From an uncultured Caryophanales bacterium (GTDB lineage: Bacteria; Bacillota_I; Bacilli_A; RF39; UBA660), in assembly GCA_947648915.1 (NCBI GenBank), contig CANSPQ010000011.1, positions 1 to 39,153 on the forward strand: a stretch of DNA of 39,153 nt. The letters are read 5' to 3'. The stretch's first letter is position 1. Each line of letters starts with the position of its first letter. Position numbers and translations under genes: made by a program. Positions 17,020-28,026 of this stretch are shown in pieces. The notes under the pieces were generated by a model. It had not been told where the DNA came from, did no database searches, and saw only the letters and a list, made by a program, of their open reading frames with translations.

Positions 17020-18099
17020 ATGATAAAGGTATTACATATTGGCTTAGGCACATCATCTGGTGGAGTTGCAGTTTTTATACTCAATCATTATAAGGAATTA
17101 AATCCAGAACAAGTTCAATTTGATTTTATTAGTATGTCTGAACATATTCCCTACGAAGAAGAAATTAAATCACTAGGTGGAACTATAATTCCTGTTGTGA
17201 GAACGGTTAAAAATCCTCTTTTAACGCTTTATCAAATATACCATATAATTACAAAGAACCAATATGATGTGGTCCATATTCATATTTCTAATTTTGCGAA
17301 TATTATTCCTTTATTAGGAGCAAAATTGTCTGGCTGTAAACATATTATTTTACATTCTCATAATAATGGAATGAATGTTGGCATATTGAAAACTACACTA
17401 CATAATATCAATAGATGTGCAACTTCAAATATGAAATTAGAACGTCTTGCTTGTTCAAAAAATGCAGGTGAGTTTATGTTTGGAGTAGCTCCTTTTACCG
17501 TATTTGAAAATGCCATAGCAAAAGAAAAATTTTATTACAATGAAGAAATCAGAAAGCAAGTCCGTAATGATTATAGGATTCCCGAATCTTCTTTTGTCAT
17601 TGGAAATGTAGGAAGGTTAGTTTCACAAAAAAATCATTCATTTTTGCTTCAAATGTTTGCAAAATATTTAAAAATAAATCCAGATGCATATTTATTTATC
17701 GTAGGAGATGGTGTGTTATATAAACAACTTCATACATTGGCGCATCATCTAAATATAGATTCTAAAGTAATTTTTACTGGTTTTCAATTTAATGTGTCTC
17801 CCTATTATCAGGCAATGGATGTATTTTGCCTTCCAAGTGTTTATGAAGGGTTAGGCATTGTTGGAATAGAGGCCCAGATGAGTGGATTGCCTTGTATTTT
17901 TTCGGATAAATGTGTGGAAGAAGTGAATGTAAGTGGTAAATCTATTTATCTGCCATTAAATGATATAGACGAATGGGTACATAGGATACATATGCAATAT
18001 TTATCTAGAAACTTGAATGTGCGAGATATAAGTATAAGAGGATATGATATAAAAGAAAATGTAAAAAAATTAGAGAAGATATATACAAAGAAGATTTAA
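17020..18099 (+). CDS. Glycosyltransferase family 1 (GT4-like)
   Basis: 'GTSSGGVAVFILNHY', 'VIGNVGRLVSQKNHSFLLQ', 'PSVYEGLGIVGIEAQMSGLP'. ATG at 17020 preferred. Confidence 0.9.
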   Translation: MIKVLHIGLGTSSGGVAVFILNHYKELNPEQVQFDFISMSEHIPYEEEIKSLGGTIIPVVRTVKNPLLTLYQIYHIITKNQYDVVHIHISNFANIIPLLGAKLSGCKHIILHSHNNGMNVGILKTTLHNINRCATSNMKLERLACSKNAGEFMFGVAPFTVFENAIAKEKFYYNEEIRKQVRNDYRIPESSFVIGNVGRLVSQKNHSFLLQMFAKYLKINPDAYLFIVGDGVLYKQLHTLAHHLNIDSKVIFTGFQFNVSPYYQAMDVFCLPSVYEGLGIVGIEAQMSGLPCIFSDKCVEEVNVSGKSIYLPLNDIDEWVHRIHMQYLSRNLNVRDISIRGYDIKENVKKLEKIYTKKI

Positions 18100-18153
18100 A
18101 ATTCTTTTTTCTTTTTCCAAAAATTTATGATAAACTATGAATAGGGTGATGTT

Positions 18154-18975
18154 ATGCCGGAGTTACCAGAAGTAGAAACGATTAAGGAAACATTAAAACA
18201 AAAACTTGTGAACCATAAAATTGTGGGCATTTCTGTTCGTTATCCTAATTTAATTGAATATCCTAATAGTCATGATTTTGAAAAAGAAATTGTAGGGGAA
18301 ACCATTCATGATTTGAGTCGACGTGGAAAATGGATTTTGTTTGAACTAGATCACTATTATTTACTAAGTCATTTAAGGATGGAAGGCAGATATTTATTTC
18401 GTCGTTCCAATGACCCAATCCAAAAACATGAGCACATTTCTTTTTTATTAGAAAATGGCGAGGAATTACGTTATAAAGATACTCGTAAATTTGGTCGAAT
18501 GCATTTGATTGCAAAAGAAAATTTGTATCAACAAAAACCACTTTCAGAACTCGGTTTAGAACCTTGGGATAAGGAATTGAATGCGAAGTACTTGAAAACA
18601 AAATTAAAAACAAAATCGATTCCTATTAAAACGTCTTTATTAGACCAAAGTATTATCACAGGGATTGGGAATATTTATGCCAATGAGATTTTATTCTTAG
18701 GTAAAATCAACCCTATGAAGTCTAGTAATCAATTAACACTAAAACAATTAGATACCATTATTTGTAATACAAAGAAGGTATTAGAAAATGCGATTGCGCA
18801 AGGTGGAACGACGATTCGTAGTTATGAATCCAGTGAAGGTGTACATGGAAGATTTCAGCAAAACTTATATGTCCATGGAAAACAAGGAGAATTTTGTTCC
18901 ATTTGTGGTACTGAAATTATCAAAACTACTGTAGGTGGAAGAGGTACTTATTATTGTCCAAAATGTCAAAAATAG
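18154..18975 (+). CDS. mutM: Formamidopyrimidine-DNA glycosylase
   Basis: MPELPEVET start, 'GIGNIYANEILF', C-terminal zinc finger C..C...C..C. Confidence 0.96.
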   Translation: MPELPEVETIKETLKQKLVNHKIVGISVRYPNLIEYPNSHDFEKEIVGETIHDLSRRGKWILFELDHYYLLSHLRMEGRYLFRRSNDPIQKHEHISFLLENGEELRYKDTRKFGRMHLIAKENLYQQKPLSELGLEPWDKELNAKYLKTKLKTKSIPIKTSLLDQSIITGIGNIYANEILFLGKINPMKSSNQLTLKQLDTIICNTKKVLENAIAQGGTTIRSYESSEGVHGRFQQNLYVHGKQGEFCSICGTEIIKTTVGGRGTYYCPKCQK

Positions 18976-18987
18976 AAAGAGGAAATT

Positions 18988-21147
18988 ATGAATCAAGAAA
19001 TTATCAAAACAATGGGTGAAACACTAAATATAAAAGAAAAACAAGTAGAGGCAACATTACAATTATTAGAACAAGGAAATACGATTCCCTTTATTGCACG
19101 TTATCGAAAAGAAGTAACAGGAGCTTTAGATGAAGAGCAAATTAGAAAAATAGAAGAAGTTTACACCTACCAAGTCAATTTACAAAAACGAAAAGAAGAT
19201 GTCATACGTTTGATTGATGAAAAGGGAATGATGACAGATGAGCTAAGAACCAAAATACTAACAGCCGAAAAATTGGTAGAAGTGGAAGATTTATATCGAC
19301 CATACAAAGAAAAGAAGAAAACAAAAGCAACAGAAGCCATTGCATTAGGCTTAGAACCGCTTGCCAAAATGATACTTTCTTTTCCGACTAAGGGAAGTTT
19401 AGAAGAACTTGCTTCCCGTTTCGTGAATGATAAAGTGTTATCCATAGAATCTGCTTTGGAAGGAGCACGTTATATTATTGCTGAATGGGTAAGTGATAAT
19501 GCCTATTACCGGAAATGGATTCGGAACTATATGTATCGTAATGGGGTCATGGTATCCAAAAAGAAAAAAGATGCGGCAGATGAATTAAAAACCTATGAGA
19601 TGTATTACGACTATAGTGAACCCGTAAGGCAGATCAAATCGCATCGTGTACTTGCTGTTAACCGAGGGGAAAGAGAAAAGGTATTATCGGTATCTTTGGA
19701 TTTTGATATCAAACCGATTTTGGAATTTTTAGAATCTAAAATGATTAAAAATATAGATTCTTTTGTATGCACACTTGTGAAAGACGCCATAGAAGATGGT
19801 TACAAACGTTTGATAGAACCTTCCGTAGAACGAGAAATTAGAGCAGAATTAACGGAAAAAGCAGAAGAAGTAGCAATCCAAAACTTTGGTATTAATTTAG
19901 AAAAATTATTATTACAGCCACCAATGAAAGACAAAATGGTATTAGGATTTGACCCTGCTTATCGTACAGGTTGTAAACTTGCAGTAATTGATCCAACGGG
20001 AAAGAAACTTGCGATTCAAGTAATTTATCCACATGAACCTAAAAATGAATATGAAAAAAGCAAACAAATAGTTCTTCAATTAATTGATCAATATCAAATT
20101 GATATTGTTGCAATCGGGAATGGAACTGCTAGTAGAGAAAGTGAAGCATTTATTGTAGATGTCATTAAAGAAGCCAAAAGAAAAGTAGAATATATTATTG
20201 TGAGTGAAGCAGGGGCTAGTGTTTATTCTGCATCTAAATTGGCGATTCAAGAATTTCCAGATTTGCATGTAGAGGAAAGAAGTGCAATCAGTATTGGAAG
20301 AAGGTTACAAGATCCACTTGCAGAACTGGTTAAAATTGATCCTGAAAGCATAGGCGTTGGTTTATATCAACATGATGTATCAAATAAACGTCTTTCAGAA
20401 TCCTTGGATTTTGTTGTGAGTAAAGCCGTCAATCAAGTAGGTGTCAATATCAATACAGCAAGTCCTAGTTTACTCAAATATGTATCAGGAATTACCAAAA
20501 AACATATTGATAAGTTGATTGACTATAGAGATACCCATGGTAAATTTGAATCACGTGAAGAATTACAAAAGAAAAAATTGTTGACTGATAAAGTTTATGA
20601 ACAGGCAATCGGATTTTTAAGAATACCAGATGCAAAAAATGAATTAGATAGAACTGGAATCCATCCAGAAAGTTATCATATTGCCTCTGATTTACTAAAA
20701 TACCTAGGTCTATCTCTTTCTGATATTGGAACAAATCATTTCATTCAAACCTTGGATTCTACTAGTGCAAAAGAACTATCTGATATTTTAAAAACAGATA
20801 TTTATACCATAGAAGATATTATTGAGAATTTAAAGAAACCTGCTAGAGATCCACGTGATAATATGCCAGCACCTATTTTAAAAAGTGATATTTTACATAT
20901 TGAAGATTTAAAAGTCGGAATGAAGTTACAAGGTACAGTCCGTAATGTAGTTGATTTTGGAGTATTTATTGATATTGGACTTAAGAATGATGGACTTGCT
21001 CATATTTCAAAACTTACAGACCATTATATCAAACATCCGATGGAAGTTGTTGGTGTAGGAGATATTGTGGACTGTTATGTTGACCAAATTTTTCTTGATA
21101 AGAATAAGGTGGCCTTATCATTATTAGAACCAGAAAAGATTGTATAG
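18988..21147 (+). CDS. tex: Tex-family RNA-binding protein with S1 domain
   Basis: 'TIPFIARYRKEVTGALDEEQIR', 'GFDPAYRTGCKLAVID', C-terminal S1 domain 'GTVRNVVDFGVFIDIGLKNDGLAHIS'. Confidence 0.96.
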   Translation: MNQEIIKTMGETLNIKEKQVEATLQLLEQGNTIPFIARYRKEVTGALDEEQIRKIEEVYTYQVNLQKRKEDVIRLIDEKGMMTDELRTKILTAEKLVEVEDLYRPYKEKKKTKATEAIALGLEPLAKMILSFPTKGSLEELASRFVNDKVLSIESALEGARYIIAEWVSDNAYYRKWIRNYMYRNGVMVSKKKKDAADELKTYEMYYDYSEPVRQIKSHRVLAVNRGEREKVLSVSLDFDIKPILEFLESKMIKNIDSFVCTLVKDAIEDGYKRLIEPSVEREIRAELTEKAEEVAIQNFGINLEKLLLQPPMKDKMVLGFDPAYRTGCKLAVIDPTGKKLAIQVIYPHEPKNEYEKSKQIVLQLIDQYQIDIVAIGNGTASRESEAFIVDVIKEAKRKVEYIIVSEAGASVYSASKLAIQEFPDLHVEERSAISIGRRLQDPLAELVKIDPESIGVGLYQHDVSNKRLSESLDFVVSKAVNQVGVNINTASPSLLKYVSGITKKHIDKLIDYRDTHGKFESREELQKKKLLTDKVYEQAIGFLRIPDAKNELDRTGIHPESYHIASDLLKYLGLSLSDIGTNHFIQTLDSTSAKELSDILKTDIYTIEDIIENLKKPARDPRDNMPAPILKSDILHIEDLKVGMKLQGTVRNVVDFGVFIDIGLKNDGLAHISKLTDHYIKHPMEVVGVGDIVDCYVDQIFLDKNKVALSLLEPEKIV

Positions 21148-21185
21148 CAGTCTTTTTCTTTTCATATAATAGATTAGGTGATGTT

Positions 21186-21485
21186 ATGTTTGACAAAAGA
21201 AGAGCTCAAATGAATCATTGCAGTCTTGATTATGCCTATGAAATAAAAAACAACGAAGATGTGAATACCTATGCAATCCAAGAGCAAAATGGACAAATTA
21301 TTCGATTTTTTATGGAACATTATTATTTATTTGTATTAGGGGAAAAGACAATCGAAAAATTGCGGGGACGTGGATATTTATCGATGGATGAGATTTATCA
21401 AAAATATCAGGTTACAGAAATTCCCATTGTAGAAAGTGAAAAAAAAGAAGGATTTATGAAAACCTTCTTTCGAAAGGGGAATTAA
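21186..21485 (+). CDS. Hypothetical protein (99 aa)
   Basis: ORF with GGTGAT SD-like sequence; no recognised motif. Confidence 0.6.
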   Translation: MFDKRRAQMNHCSLDYAYEIKNNEDVNTYAIQEQNGQIIRFFMEHYYLFVLGEKTIEKLRGRGYLSMDEIYQKYQVTEIPIVESEKKEGFMKTFFRKGN

Positions 21486-22429
21486 TTTTCCTTCTTTTGA
21501 TAATAAGCACCTTGGTAGGTGTCTCTTCTTGTCAGCTCTTTGTCAATTTCATTTAACACACAAAGTTTCTTACAAAGCCATATAGGTTCAATTAGTTCAC
21601 TGGCATCTGGGTCTCCTGTAATACGATGAATGACAATATCAGGTCTTAATCGTTCCAATTGATTACATACAATATCAACATATTGTTCTCTTGTTAGGAT
21701 AGGAAAGGGATTTTGCTGATATAAAATGCCTAATTTCGTATGCTTTAAAATATGTAACATATGAATTTTAATTCCTTGGATGTCAAACTGATTTAGATAG
21801 TTGGTGGTTTCTAACATCATTTCTTTTGTTTCATAAGGAAGTCCATTGATGATATGAACAACTATATTGATGTTTCGTTTTCGTAACTCTTTGACACAAG
21901 TTTCAAAACATTCTAATGTATGACAACGATTAATGAATTTTGAGGTTTGTTCATGAATCGTTTGTAAACCAAGTTCTACTGTTAAATAGGTTTTTTTGGA
22001 TAATTCTTCTAAGTAATCCATACATTCTTCTGTAATCGCATCCGGCCTTGTAGCAATTGAAAGGCCAATTACATTATCCAATGCTAGAATGGACTCATAT
22101 TTTTCTTTTAAGATAGGAAGGGGCGCATACGTATTGGTATGGGCCTGAAAATATCCGATGTATTTTCCATTTGACCATTTTTGTTCCATTTTTTGTTTGA
22201 TTTCTTCAAATTGCTCTATTAAACTTAAATTCTGATTTCCTGCAAATTCCCCACTACCTAAATTGGAACAATAAATGCAGCCACCAGTTCCTACTGTTCC
22301 GTCAATATTTGGACAGGTAAAACCGGCATTTAAACTTATTTTAAATACTTTGGAATGAAACTTTTGTTTATAGAAATAATCTAATGTGTAATATCTTTTA
22401 TTGGTATTGGTATACTGAAATCTGTTCAT
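21482..22429 (-). CDS. TIGR01212/YtqA-type radical SAM protein
   Basis: 'GFTCPNIDGTVGTGGCIYCSN', 'GYFQAHTNTYAPLPILKEKYE', 'TVELGLQTIHEQTSKFINRCHT'. Confidence 0.88.
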   Translation of the reverse strand: MNRFQYTNTNKRYYTLDYFYKQKFHSKVFKISLNAGFTCPNIDGTVGTGGCIYCSNLGSGEFAGNQNLSLIEQFEEIKQKMEQKWSNGKYIGYFQAHTNTYAPLPILKEKYESILALDNVIGLSIATRPDAITEECMDYLEELSKKTYLTVELGLQTIHEQTSKFINRCHTLECFETCVKELRKRNINIVVHIINGLPYETKEMMLETTNYLNQFDIQGIKIHMLHILKHTKLGILYQQNPFPILTREQYVDIVCNQLERLRPDIVIHRITGDPDASELIEPIWLCKKLCVLNEIDKELTRRDTYQGAYYQKKEN

Positions 22430-22561
22430 AGAGTCACTTCCTATGCTTATTATAATAGAAATACAATTATTTTTGTGAAAAAATGGTGAATTTTAACAAA
22501 AATTGTCAAAAAACTTTTTATTCTTGCGGCAATTTGTTATAATGATACTGGAGGTAATAAG

Positions 22562-23986
22562 ATGAAAAAAAATAATTTGTGGAAAGCAATTGGAATATGT
22601 TTTATCGCTTTTGTGATTTTAAGCTGGATTATTCCAACAGGTACCTACAACTACGGAACATTTGTGAAGGGTGAAACTACACCACTTGGGTTCTTTGATA
22701 TCTTTAGATATCCAATGATTGTTGCATCGACATCATTATTTGTGTTAACTGCAATCGTAATGCTTTTAATCGGTGGATTTTATGGAGTACTCAATCAAAC
22801 TGGGGTATATGCGACTGTTGTAAGTAAAGTTGCAAATAAGTTTAAAGAAAAGGGACACATTTTCTTAACCATTTCTATTTTGGCATTTTCTCTACTAGCA
22901 TCACTAACAGGACTGACATTACCATTATTTGTGATAGTACCATTCTTTGTAGCCATTATTCTCCAATTGGGTTATAGTAAAATTGTAGCATTGTTATCTA
23001 CAGTTGGCGCTATCTTAGTAGGAAATATGGGATCTACGTATGGATTCAATATCAATGGATATCTTTCATTCTTCTTTGAAACAGGTATGAATGATACCAT
23101 TGCAACTCGAATTTTATTCTTCTTAGTGATTACAAGTGCATTAATTGGTTTTGTATTATTATTGAGTGAAAAAACAAAAACAGTTGCAAAAAAGAAGAGT
23201 TCAAAAAAAGAGGAGACAACAGTTTCTATTCCATTATATGAAAATCATGTAGATCATAAAAAAAGTGCAGTTCCAATGATTATTATTTCAATCCTTATGA
23301 TGGTAGTTGTATTGGTTGGAATGTATAATTGGGAGACTGGCTTACATGTAAAATTCTTTACCAATCTTCATGATTCTATTACTAATTTTGAAATATCAGG
23401 ATATCCAATTTTCAAAAATATCCTTGGTTCTATTGATCCAATTGGATATTGGACGAATTATGAATTTGCAATTATTCTATTTTTGGCTACTTTATTAATT
23501 GCGTGGGTTTACAATGTAAAAGGTAGCGAAAAATGGCAAGCATTCTTAAATGGTGTGAAGCAAATGGTTCCAGTTGCGATTTATACAGTAATTGCAAGTA
23601 TTTTATTCTTACTCATGAATACAGGTACGACTTTCTTTGGTTCCATTGCAAATTACTTTATTACATTGACTAAAGGATTTAATGTATTCTCATTTGGTAT
23701 ATTATCAGCAATTGGTGGTGTATTCTATAATGACTTTCCATACTTAGTAAATGCTTTATATGATCCAATTACATCTTTATATACAAACTATGGATTTATT
23801 GGAATGTTAATGCAAATGGTTCATGGTTTTGTCATGTTAATTGCACCAACAAGTGTTATCTTAGTAGCAGGACTTAGATATTTAGATATTTCTTATACAG
23901 AATGGTTTAAGAACATTTGGAAATATTTATTACTTGCTCTTGCTATTATAGTCATTTTCGTAATTATCTTATTATTACTAGGATAA
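22562..23986 (+). CDS. YfcC/DcuC-like (C4-dicarboxylate anaerobic carrier family) membrane protein
   Basis: ~12 TM segments; 'ILSWIIPTGTYNYG', 'GGFYGVLNQTGVY'. Confidence 0.7.
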   Translation: MKKNNLWKAIGICFIAFVILSWIIPTGTYNYGTFVKGETTPLGFFDIFRYPMIVASTSLFVLTAIVMLLIGGFYGVLNQTGVYATVVSKVANKFKEKGHIFLTISILAFSLLASLTGLTLPLFVIVPFFVAIILQLGYSKIVALLSTVGAILVGNMGSTYGFNINGYLSFFFETGMNDTIATRILFFLVITSALIGFVLLLSEKTKTVAKKKSSKKEETTVSIPLYENHVDHKKSAVPMIIISILMMVVVLVGMYNWETGLHVKFFTNLHDSITNFEISGYPIFKNILGSIDPIGYWTNYEFAIILFLATLLIAWVYNVKGSEKWQAFLNGVKQMVPVAIYTVIASILFLLMNTGTTFFGSIANYFITLTKGFNVFSFGILSAIGGVFYNDFPYLVNALYDPITSLYTNYGFIGMLMQMVHGFVMLIAPTSVILVAGLRYLDISYTEWFKNIWKYLLLALAIIVIFVIILLLLG

Positions 23987-23996
23987 TTTGATGAAT

Positions 23997-24021
23997 GGAA
24001 CCAAAAAAGGTTCCTTTTTTT
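23997..24021 (+). terminator. Intrinsic terminator
   Basis: GGAACC aaaaaa GGTTCC TTTTTTT. Confidence 0.85.
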
Positions 24022-24083
24022 AACATTTATTACCATATATGTATTTTTTTAGATATATGTTATAATGAATAAGAGGATGATAT

Positions 24084-24713
24084 ATGAAGTATAAAATAGA
24101 CGAAATTGAATATCCTGTTGAAGTTATTCGGAAAAACAATAAAAACACATACATTCGAATTAAGAATGGTATGATAGAAGTATCCACACACTATTTTGTA
24201 ACAAAGAAACAAATTTTAGACCTTTTAGGTAAAAATGAGTCCTCTATTCGTAGAATGATTACCAAATGTCAACAAAAACAGGAGAAACAGGAAAAGTTTA
24301 TTTATTTAGGGCAATGTTATGATATAATTATGATGCCTACTGATGAAGTAGAGATCGTTGGTCATCACATTTATACATCAAGTGTAGAACAATTCAATCA
24401 GTGGTATCAAAAACAGATGAAAGTGATATTTGAAACCTATTATCAAATGTGTTATCAGAAATTCGAAGAAAACATACCATTTTATAGATTAAGAATTCGT
24501 AAAATGAAAACAAGATGGGGTGTTTGTAATCGAAAAAGTAAAACGATTACCTTAAATTCTGAGTTATTGCATTATGAAACAGGTGCGATTATTTATGTAA
24601 TTATCCATGAATTATCACATTTAATTCATTTCAATCATTCTCGTGAATTTTGGAATACGGTTGAAACCTATTGCCCCAATTATAAAGAAATGCGAAAGAT
24701 TTTAAAAGAGTAG
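24084..24713 (+). CDS. YgjP-like zinc metallopeptidase (DUF45)
   Basis: 'TRWGVCNRKSKTITLNSELLHY', 'HELSHLIHFNHSREFW'. Confidence 0.88.
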   Translation: MKYKIDEIEYPVEVIRKNNKNTYIRIKNGMIEVSTHYFVTKKQILDLLGKNESSIRRMITKCQQKQEKQEKFIYLGQCYDIIMMPTDEVEIVGHHIYTSSVEQFNQWYQKQMKVIFETYYQMCYQKFEENIPFYRLRIRKMKTRWGVCNRKSKTITLNSELLHYETGAIIYVIIHELSHLIHFNHSREFWNTVETYCPNYKEMRKILKE

Positions 24714-24724
24714 TGAGGTGTTGT

Positions 24725-25921
24725 ATGAAAAAGTTTTTTCAAATAATGTGTGTATTTGTTATGCTTATGACTACTTTTTGCGTTCCAGAAATTGCGAAAG
24801 GAAAAACGTTAGGCCAATGGAAAAAGGAATTAGAAGAACAACAAAAAGCACTAGAAGAAAATAAAAATAAAAGAGCAGAGACCGAACAAGAAATTAGAGA
24901 GACAGAGGCAGAGATTGCTCGAATTGAAAAATTGATTGATCAAATTTATGTCGATATGGCAAATTTACAAACGGAAATTGACTTGCTAAATGAAGATATT
25001 GCGAAAAAAGATCAAGAAATGAAAGATATCATTAATTTTGTTCAGGTTTCCAATGGGGAATCTGCTTATTTAGAGTATGCGTTCGGTGCAAAAGACTTTA
25101 CTGATTTTATCTACCGTATGGCAGTGTCAGAACAGCTAACATCTTATAATGATCGTTTGATTGAACAATACCATGAAATGATAAGACAGAATCAACAAAA
25201 ACAACAAGAATTGACGCAAAAACAAAGTGAAATGGCAGTACAAGGACAAAAACTTCAAGAAAAAAAGAAATTATTAGATCAAGAAATTGTCAATACAGAC
25301 GCAGTTGCGGTCGATATTGAGGATTTAATTGATTATCAAAAAGAAGTAATTGCAATGTACGAAGCAAAGGGATGTCAACCTCATGAAGATGTAGAAACCT
25401 GCGGTCGTAAAATTGTACCACCAGGGACAGCATTTTATCGTCCAACACAAGCAGGTTATATTACCAGTGAGTGGGGACCAAGAGATTTATTGGGTCGAAA
25501 TTGGCATGAAGGAATTGATATCGGTGTTGGCGTAGGGACTCCAGTATATTCCATTGGAAATGGTGTTGTTGCAGCTGTTGTTAGATATAAATGTGGAGGG
25601 AACATGGTTATTGTATGGCATAATATTAAAGGTCAGTTTTATACATCCGTTTATGCCCATTTATCTTCTGTGAATGTTCAATCGCAGCAAAATGTCGATC
25701 GTAATACAATTGTTGGATATTCTGGTGGAACTGCAGGTGGGTATGATCAATGTACAACAGGACCACACTTACATGTTACAGTCGCAACAGGGAGATTTTT
25801 AGAAGATTATAAGGATTGGACCTATGAGTTGAATCAAAAATATTCCATTAATCCAAGAAGTGTCATTAATTTTCCAGCAGGTCTTTATAATCGCTGGACA
25901 GATCGTTTGACCGCTTATTAA
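24725..25921 (+). CDS. Secreted coiled-coil M23 peptidase
   Basis: Signal peptide, long coiled coil, 'WHEGIDIGVGVGTPVYSIGNGVV', 'GPHLHVTV'. Confidence 0.92.
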   Translation: MKKFFQIMCVFVMLMTTFCVPEIAKGKTLGQWKKELEEQQKALEENKNKRAETEQEIRETEAEIARIEKLIDQIYVDMANLQTEIDLLNEDIAKKDQEMKDIINFVQVSNGESAYLEYAFGAKDFTDFIYRMAVSEQLTSYNDRLIEQYHEMIRQNQQKQQELTQKQSEMAVQGQKLQEKKKLLDQEIVNTDAVAVDIEDLIDYQKEVIAMYEAKGCQPHEDVETCGRKIVPPGTAFYRPTQAGYITSEWGPRDLLGRNWHEGIDIGVGVGTPVYSIGNGVVAAVVRYKCGGNMVIVWHNIKGQFYTSVYAHLSSVNVQSQQNVDRNTIVGYSGGTAGGYDQCTTGPHLHVTVATGRFLEDYKDWTYELNQKYSINPRSVINFPAGLYNRWTDRLTAY

Positions 25922-25970
25922 AAGTAGTATGCAGTATGTTTTTCGATTTACATGAGTAGGGGGAAATGTC

Positions 25971-26213
25971 ATGAGAAAAGATATTGTAGATCACTATAGC
26001 AATCACATTCTTTTACCAATTGAAACATTTATCAAGCAAGAGGAAAGAGAGTTAAATCAACTGGGCGATTCAGTTACCAATGAACAGGAACAAATTCTAC
26101 AACAAGCCAATGATTTATTTTTAGAAAAATTAGATACATTTTGTTCTTTGTGTGATGAAACTTATCAATTGGAAGATATGTTAAATAGGATAAATGTCGA
26201 GAAAAAGAACTAA
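25971..26213 (+). CDS. Small helical hypothetical protein
   Basis: 80 aa ORF, SD AGGGGG, terminator directly after the stop. Confidence 0.6.
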   Translation: MRKDIVDHYSNHILLPIETFIKQEERELNQLGDSVTNEQEQILQQANDLFLEKLDTFCSLCDETYQLEDMLNRINVEKKN

Positions 26214-26237
26214 TTTACAAGTGTTCTTTTTTTTTGT
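26204..26237 (+). terminator. Intrinsic terminator overlapping the stop codon
   Basis: AAAAAGAACTaatttacAAGTGTTCTTTTTTTT. Confidence 0.75.
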
Positions 26238-26268
26238 ATAATAAAAATAGTAAAGGATACGTGATGAC

Positions 26269-27813
26269 ATGAGGGATTCCAGAACAAAAAATTCAATTCG
26301 TAATTCAACAGTATCTATCATAACGCAAATTTTAACTGTTGTGATTAATTTTATTGTAAAAACAGTTTTTATTCAAACGTTGGGTTCTGAATATTTAGGA
26401 GTCAATGGTCTTTTTTCCAATATCATTACGATGCTGTCTTTAGCGGATTTGGGAATTGGAGTAGCGATTCCTTATAGTTTGTATAAACCATTAGCGGAAA
26501 GAGATGGAAAAAAGATTAATACACTCATGAAATTTTATGCGAAAGTTTATAATGTCATTGGTGTAATTGTCTTAACAATTGGTCTTTCGTTGATTCCCTT
26601 TTTAGGACTGATGATTAAGGATATGCCTGATATTCCTAATTTGACACTGATTTATGCTTTGTTTGTCATTCATTCGGCATCTAGTTATTTCTTTGTTTAC
26701 AAACGTTTCTTAATTGAATCAGATCAAAAAGGCTATATTACTTCCAAAATAATTTTTGTTTTTTCAACGATTCTTTCCGTTTTACAAATTATTATATTGT
26801 TACTTACGAAAAACTATATTTTATTTTTATTATCTAGTATTATTATTGTTGTTACTCAAAATATATATATATCTTATAGAGCAGTACAACTATATCCCTT
26901 TTTAAAATACAAAAATACAGCTAAAATGGCCAAAGAAGATATACAGGACATTACAAAAAATGTATCTGCTTTACTTATTTATCGCATTGGAAATGTCGTA
27001 ACAAGTGGAACTGATAATATTGTAATTTCTAAGTTTATTGGACTTGTTGCGGTAGGAATTTATTCTAATTATTTACTCATTATCAATTCTTTGAATTTAG
27101 TACTTAATCAGGTATTCAATGCGATTACTTCAAGCATTGGAAATTTAGTGGTAACAACAAGTGGAAAAAGAAGTGCCGCTGTTTATGATAAATTAAATTT
27201 GGTGAATTTCTGGTTATATGCATTTTGTGGAACTTGCCTGATTGTGCTCTTTAATCCTTTTATTGAAATTTGGATTGGAAAAGAATATCTATTGCCATTC
27301 TCTGTTGTATGTTTATTATCTTTCAACTTCTATATTACGGGAATGCAATCGGTAACAACTTCATTCAGGAATGCCTATGGTCTTTTTTGGAAAGCCAAAT
27401 ATAGACCGCTTGTTATGATCGTGATTAACATTGTGGTATCTGTTATATTGGTACAGTTTATGGGAGTTGCAGGAGTTGTTTTAGGGACTATTATCAGTCG
27501 TCTTCTTACGGTTACTTGGTTGGATCCTTATATCGTATATCGCTATGGTTTTGGAAGAAATCCTAAACGTTATTTTATCAAGTATGCATTATTTATGGCT
27601 TTATTTTTAACGATTGCCTTTTTGACCAACTTTATTGTGGGATGGATTCCAAACGGGAATCTATTCTGGTTCTTATTAAAAGCAATTGTAAGTTTCACAA
27701 TTGTAAATGGTATTTTCTATTTGTTATTTAAAGATACAGATGATTTTCAGTATTTTTATCAAAAAATTAAGAATATTCTTTTTTCTAAATTGGACAGATT
27801 TAGACATGTGTAA
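26269..27813 (+). CDS. Oligosaccharide flippase (Wzx-like, MOP superfamily)
   Basis: ~12-14 TM; 'NFIVKTVFIQTLGSEYLGVNGLFSNIITMLSLADLGIG'. Confidence 0.88.
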   Translation: MRDSRTKNSIRNSTVSIITQILTVVINFIVKTVFIQTLGSEYLGVNGLFSNIITMLSLADLGIGVAIPYSLYKPLAERDGKKINTLMKFYAKVYNVIGVIVLTIGLSLIPFLGLMIKDMPDIPNLTLIYALFVIHSASSYFFVYKRFLIESDQKGYITSKIIFVFSTILSVLQIIILLLTKNYILFLLSSIIIVVTQNIYISYRAVQLYPFLKYKNTAKMAKEDIQDITKNVSALLIYRIGNVVTSGTDNIVISKFIGLVAVGIYSNYLLIINSLNLVLNQVFNAITSSIGNLVVTTSGKRSAAVYDKLNLVNFWLYAFCGTCLIVLFNPFIEIWIGKEYLLPFSVVCLLSFNFYITGMQSVTTSFRNAYGLFWKAKYRPLVMIVINIVVSVILVQFMGVAGVVLGTIISRLLTVTWLDPYIVYRYGFGRNPKRYFIKYALFMALFLTIAFLTNFIVGWIPNGNLFWFLLKAIVSFTIVNGIFYLLFKDTDDFQYFYQKIKNILFSKLDRFRHV

Positions 27814-27835
27814 TTGATATCATGGTTTTGGTGAT

Positions 27836-28012
27836 ATGATGAAAGTGAAACTATTTGATGAAGGACATGAAAAAGATCTAGAAGCTGCAATTAACGAATT
27901 TTTAAGTGAAGAAGAAGTAGAAGTAATTGATATTAAGTATCAAGTAGCAGTCAGCGTTTTTTCGGAAGAGCAAATATTTTGTTTTTCTGCAATGATTGTA
28001 TATCAGAAATAG
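27836..28012 (+). CDS. Cse60-like sporulation protein (58 aa)
   Basis: MMKVKLFDEGHEKDLEAAINEFLSEEEVEVIDIKYQVAVSVFSEEQIFCFSAMIVYQK; below ORF-track size. Confidence 0.7.
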   Translation: MMKVKLFDEGHEKDLEAAINEFLSEEEVEVIDIKYQVAVSVFSEEQIFCFSAMIVYQK

Positions 28013-28026
28013 TGAGGTTATGATGT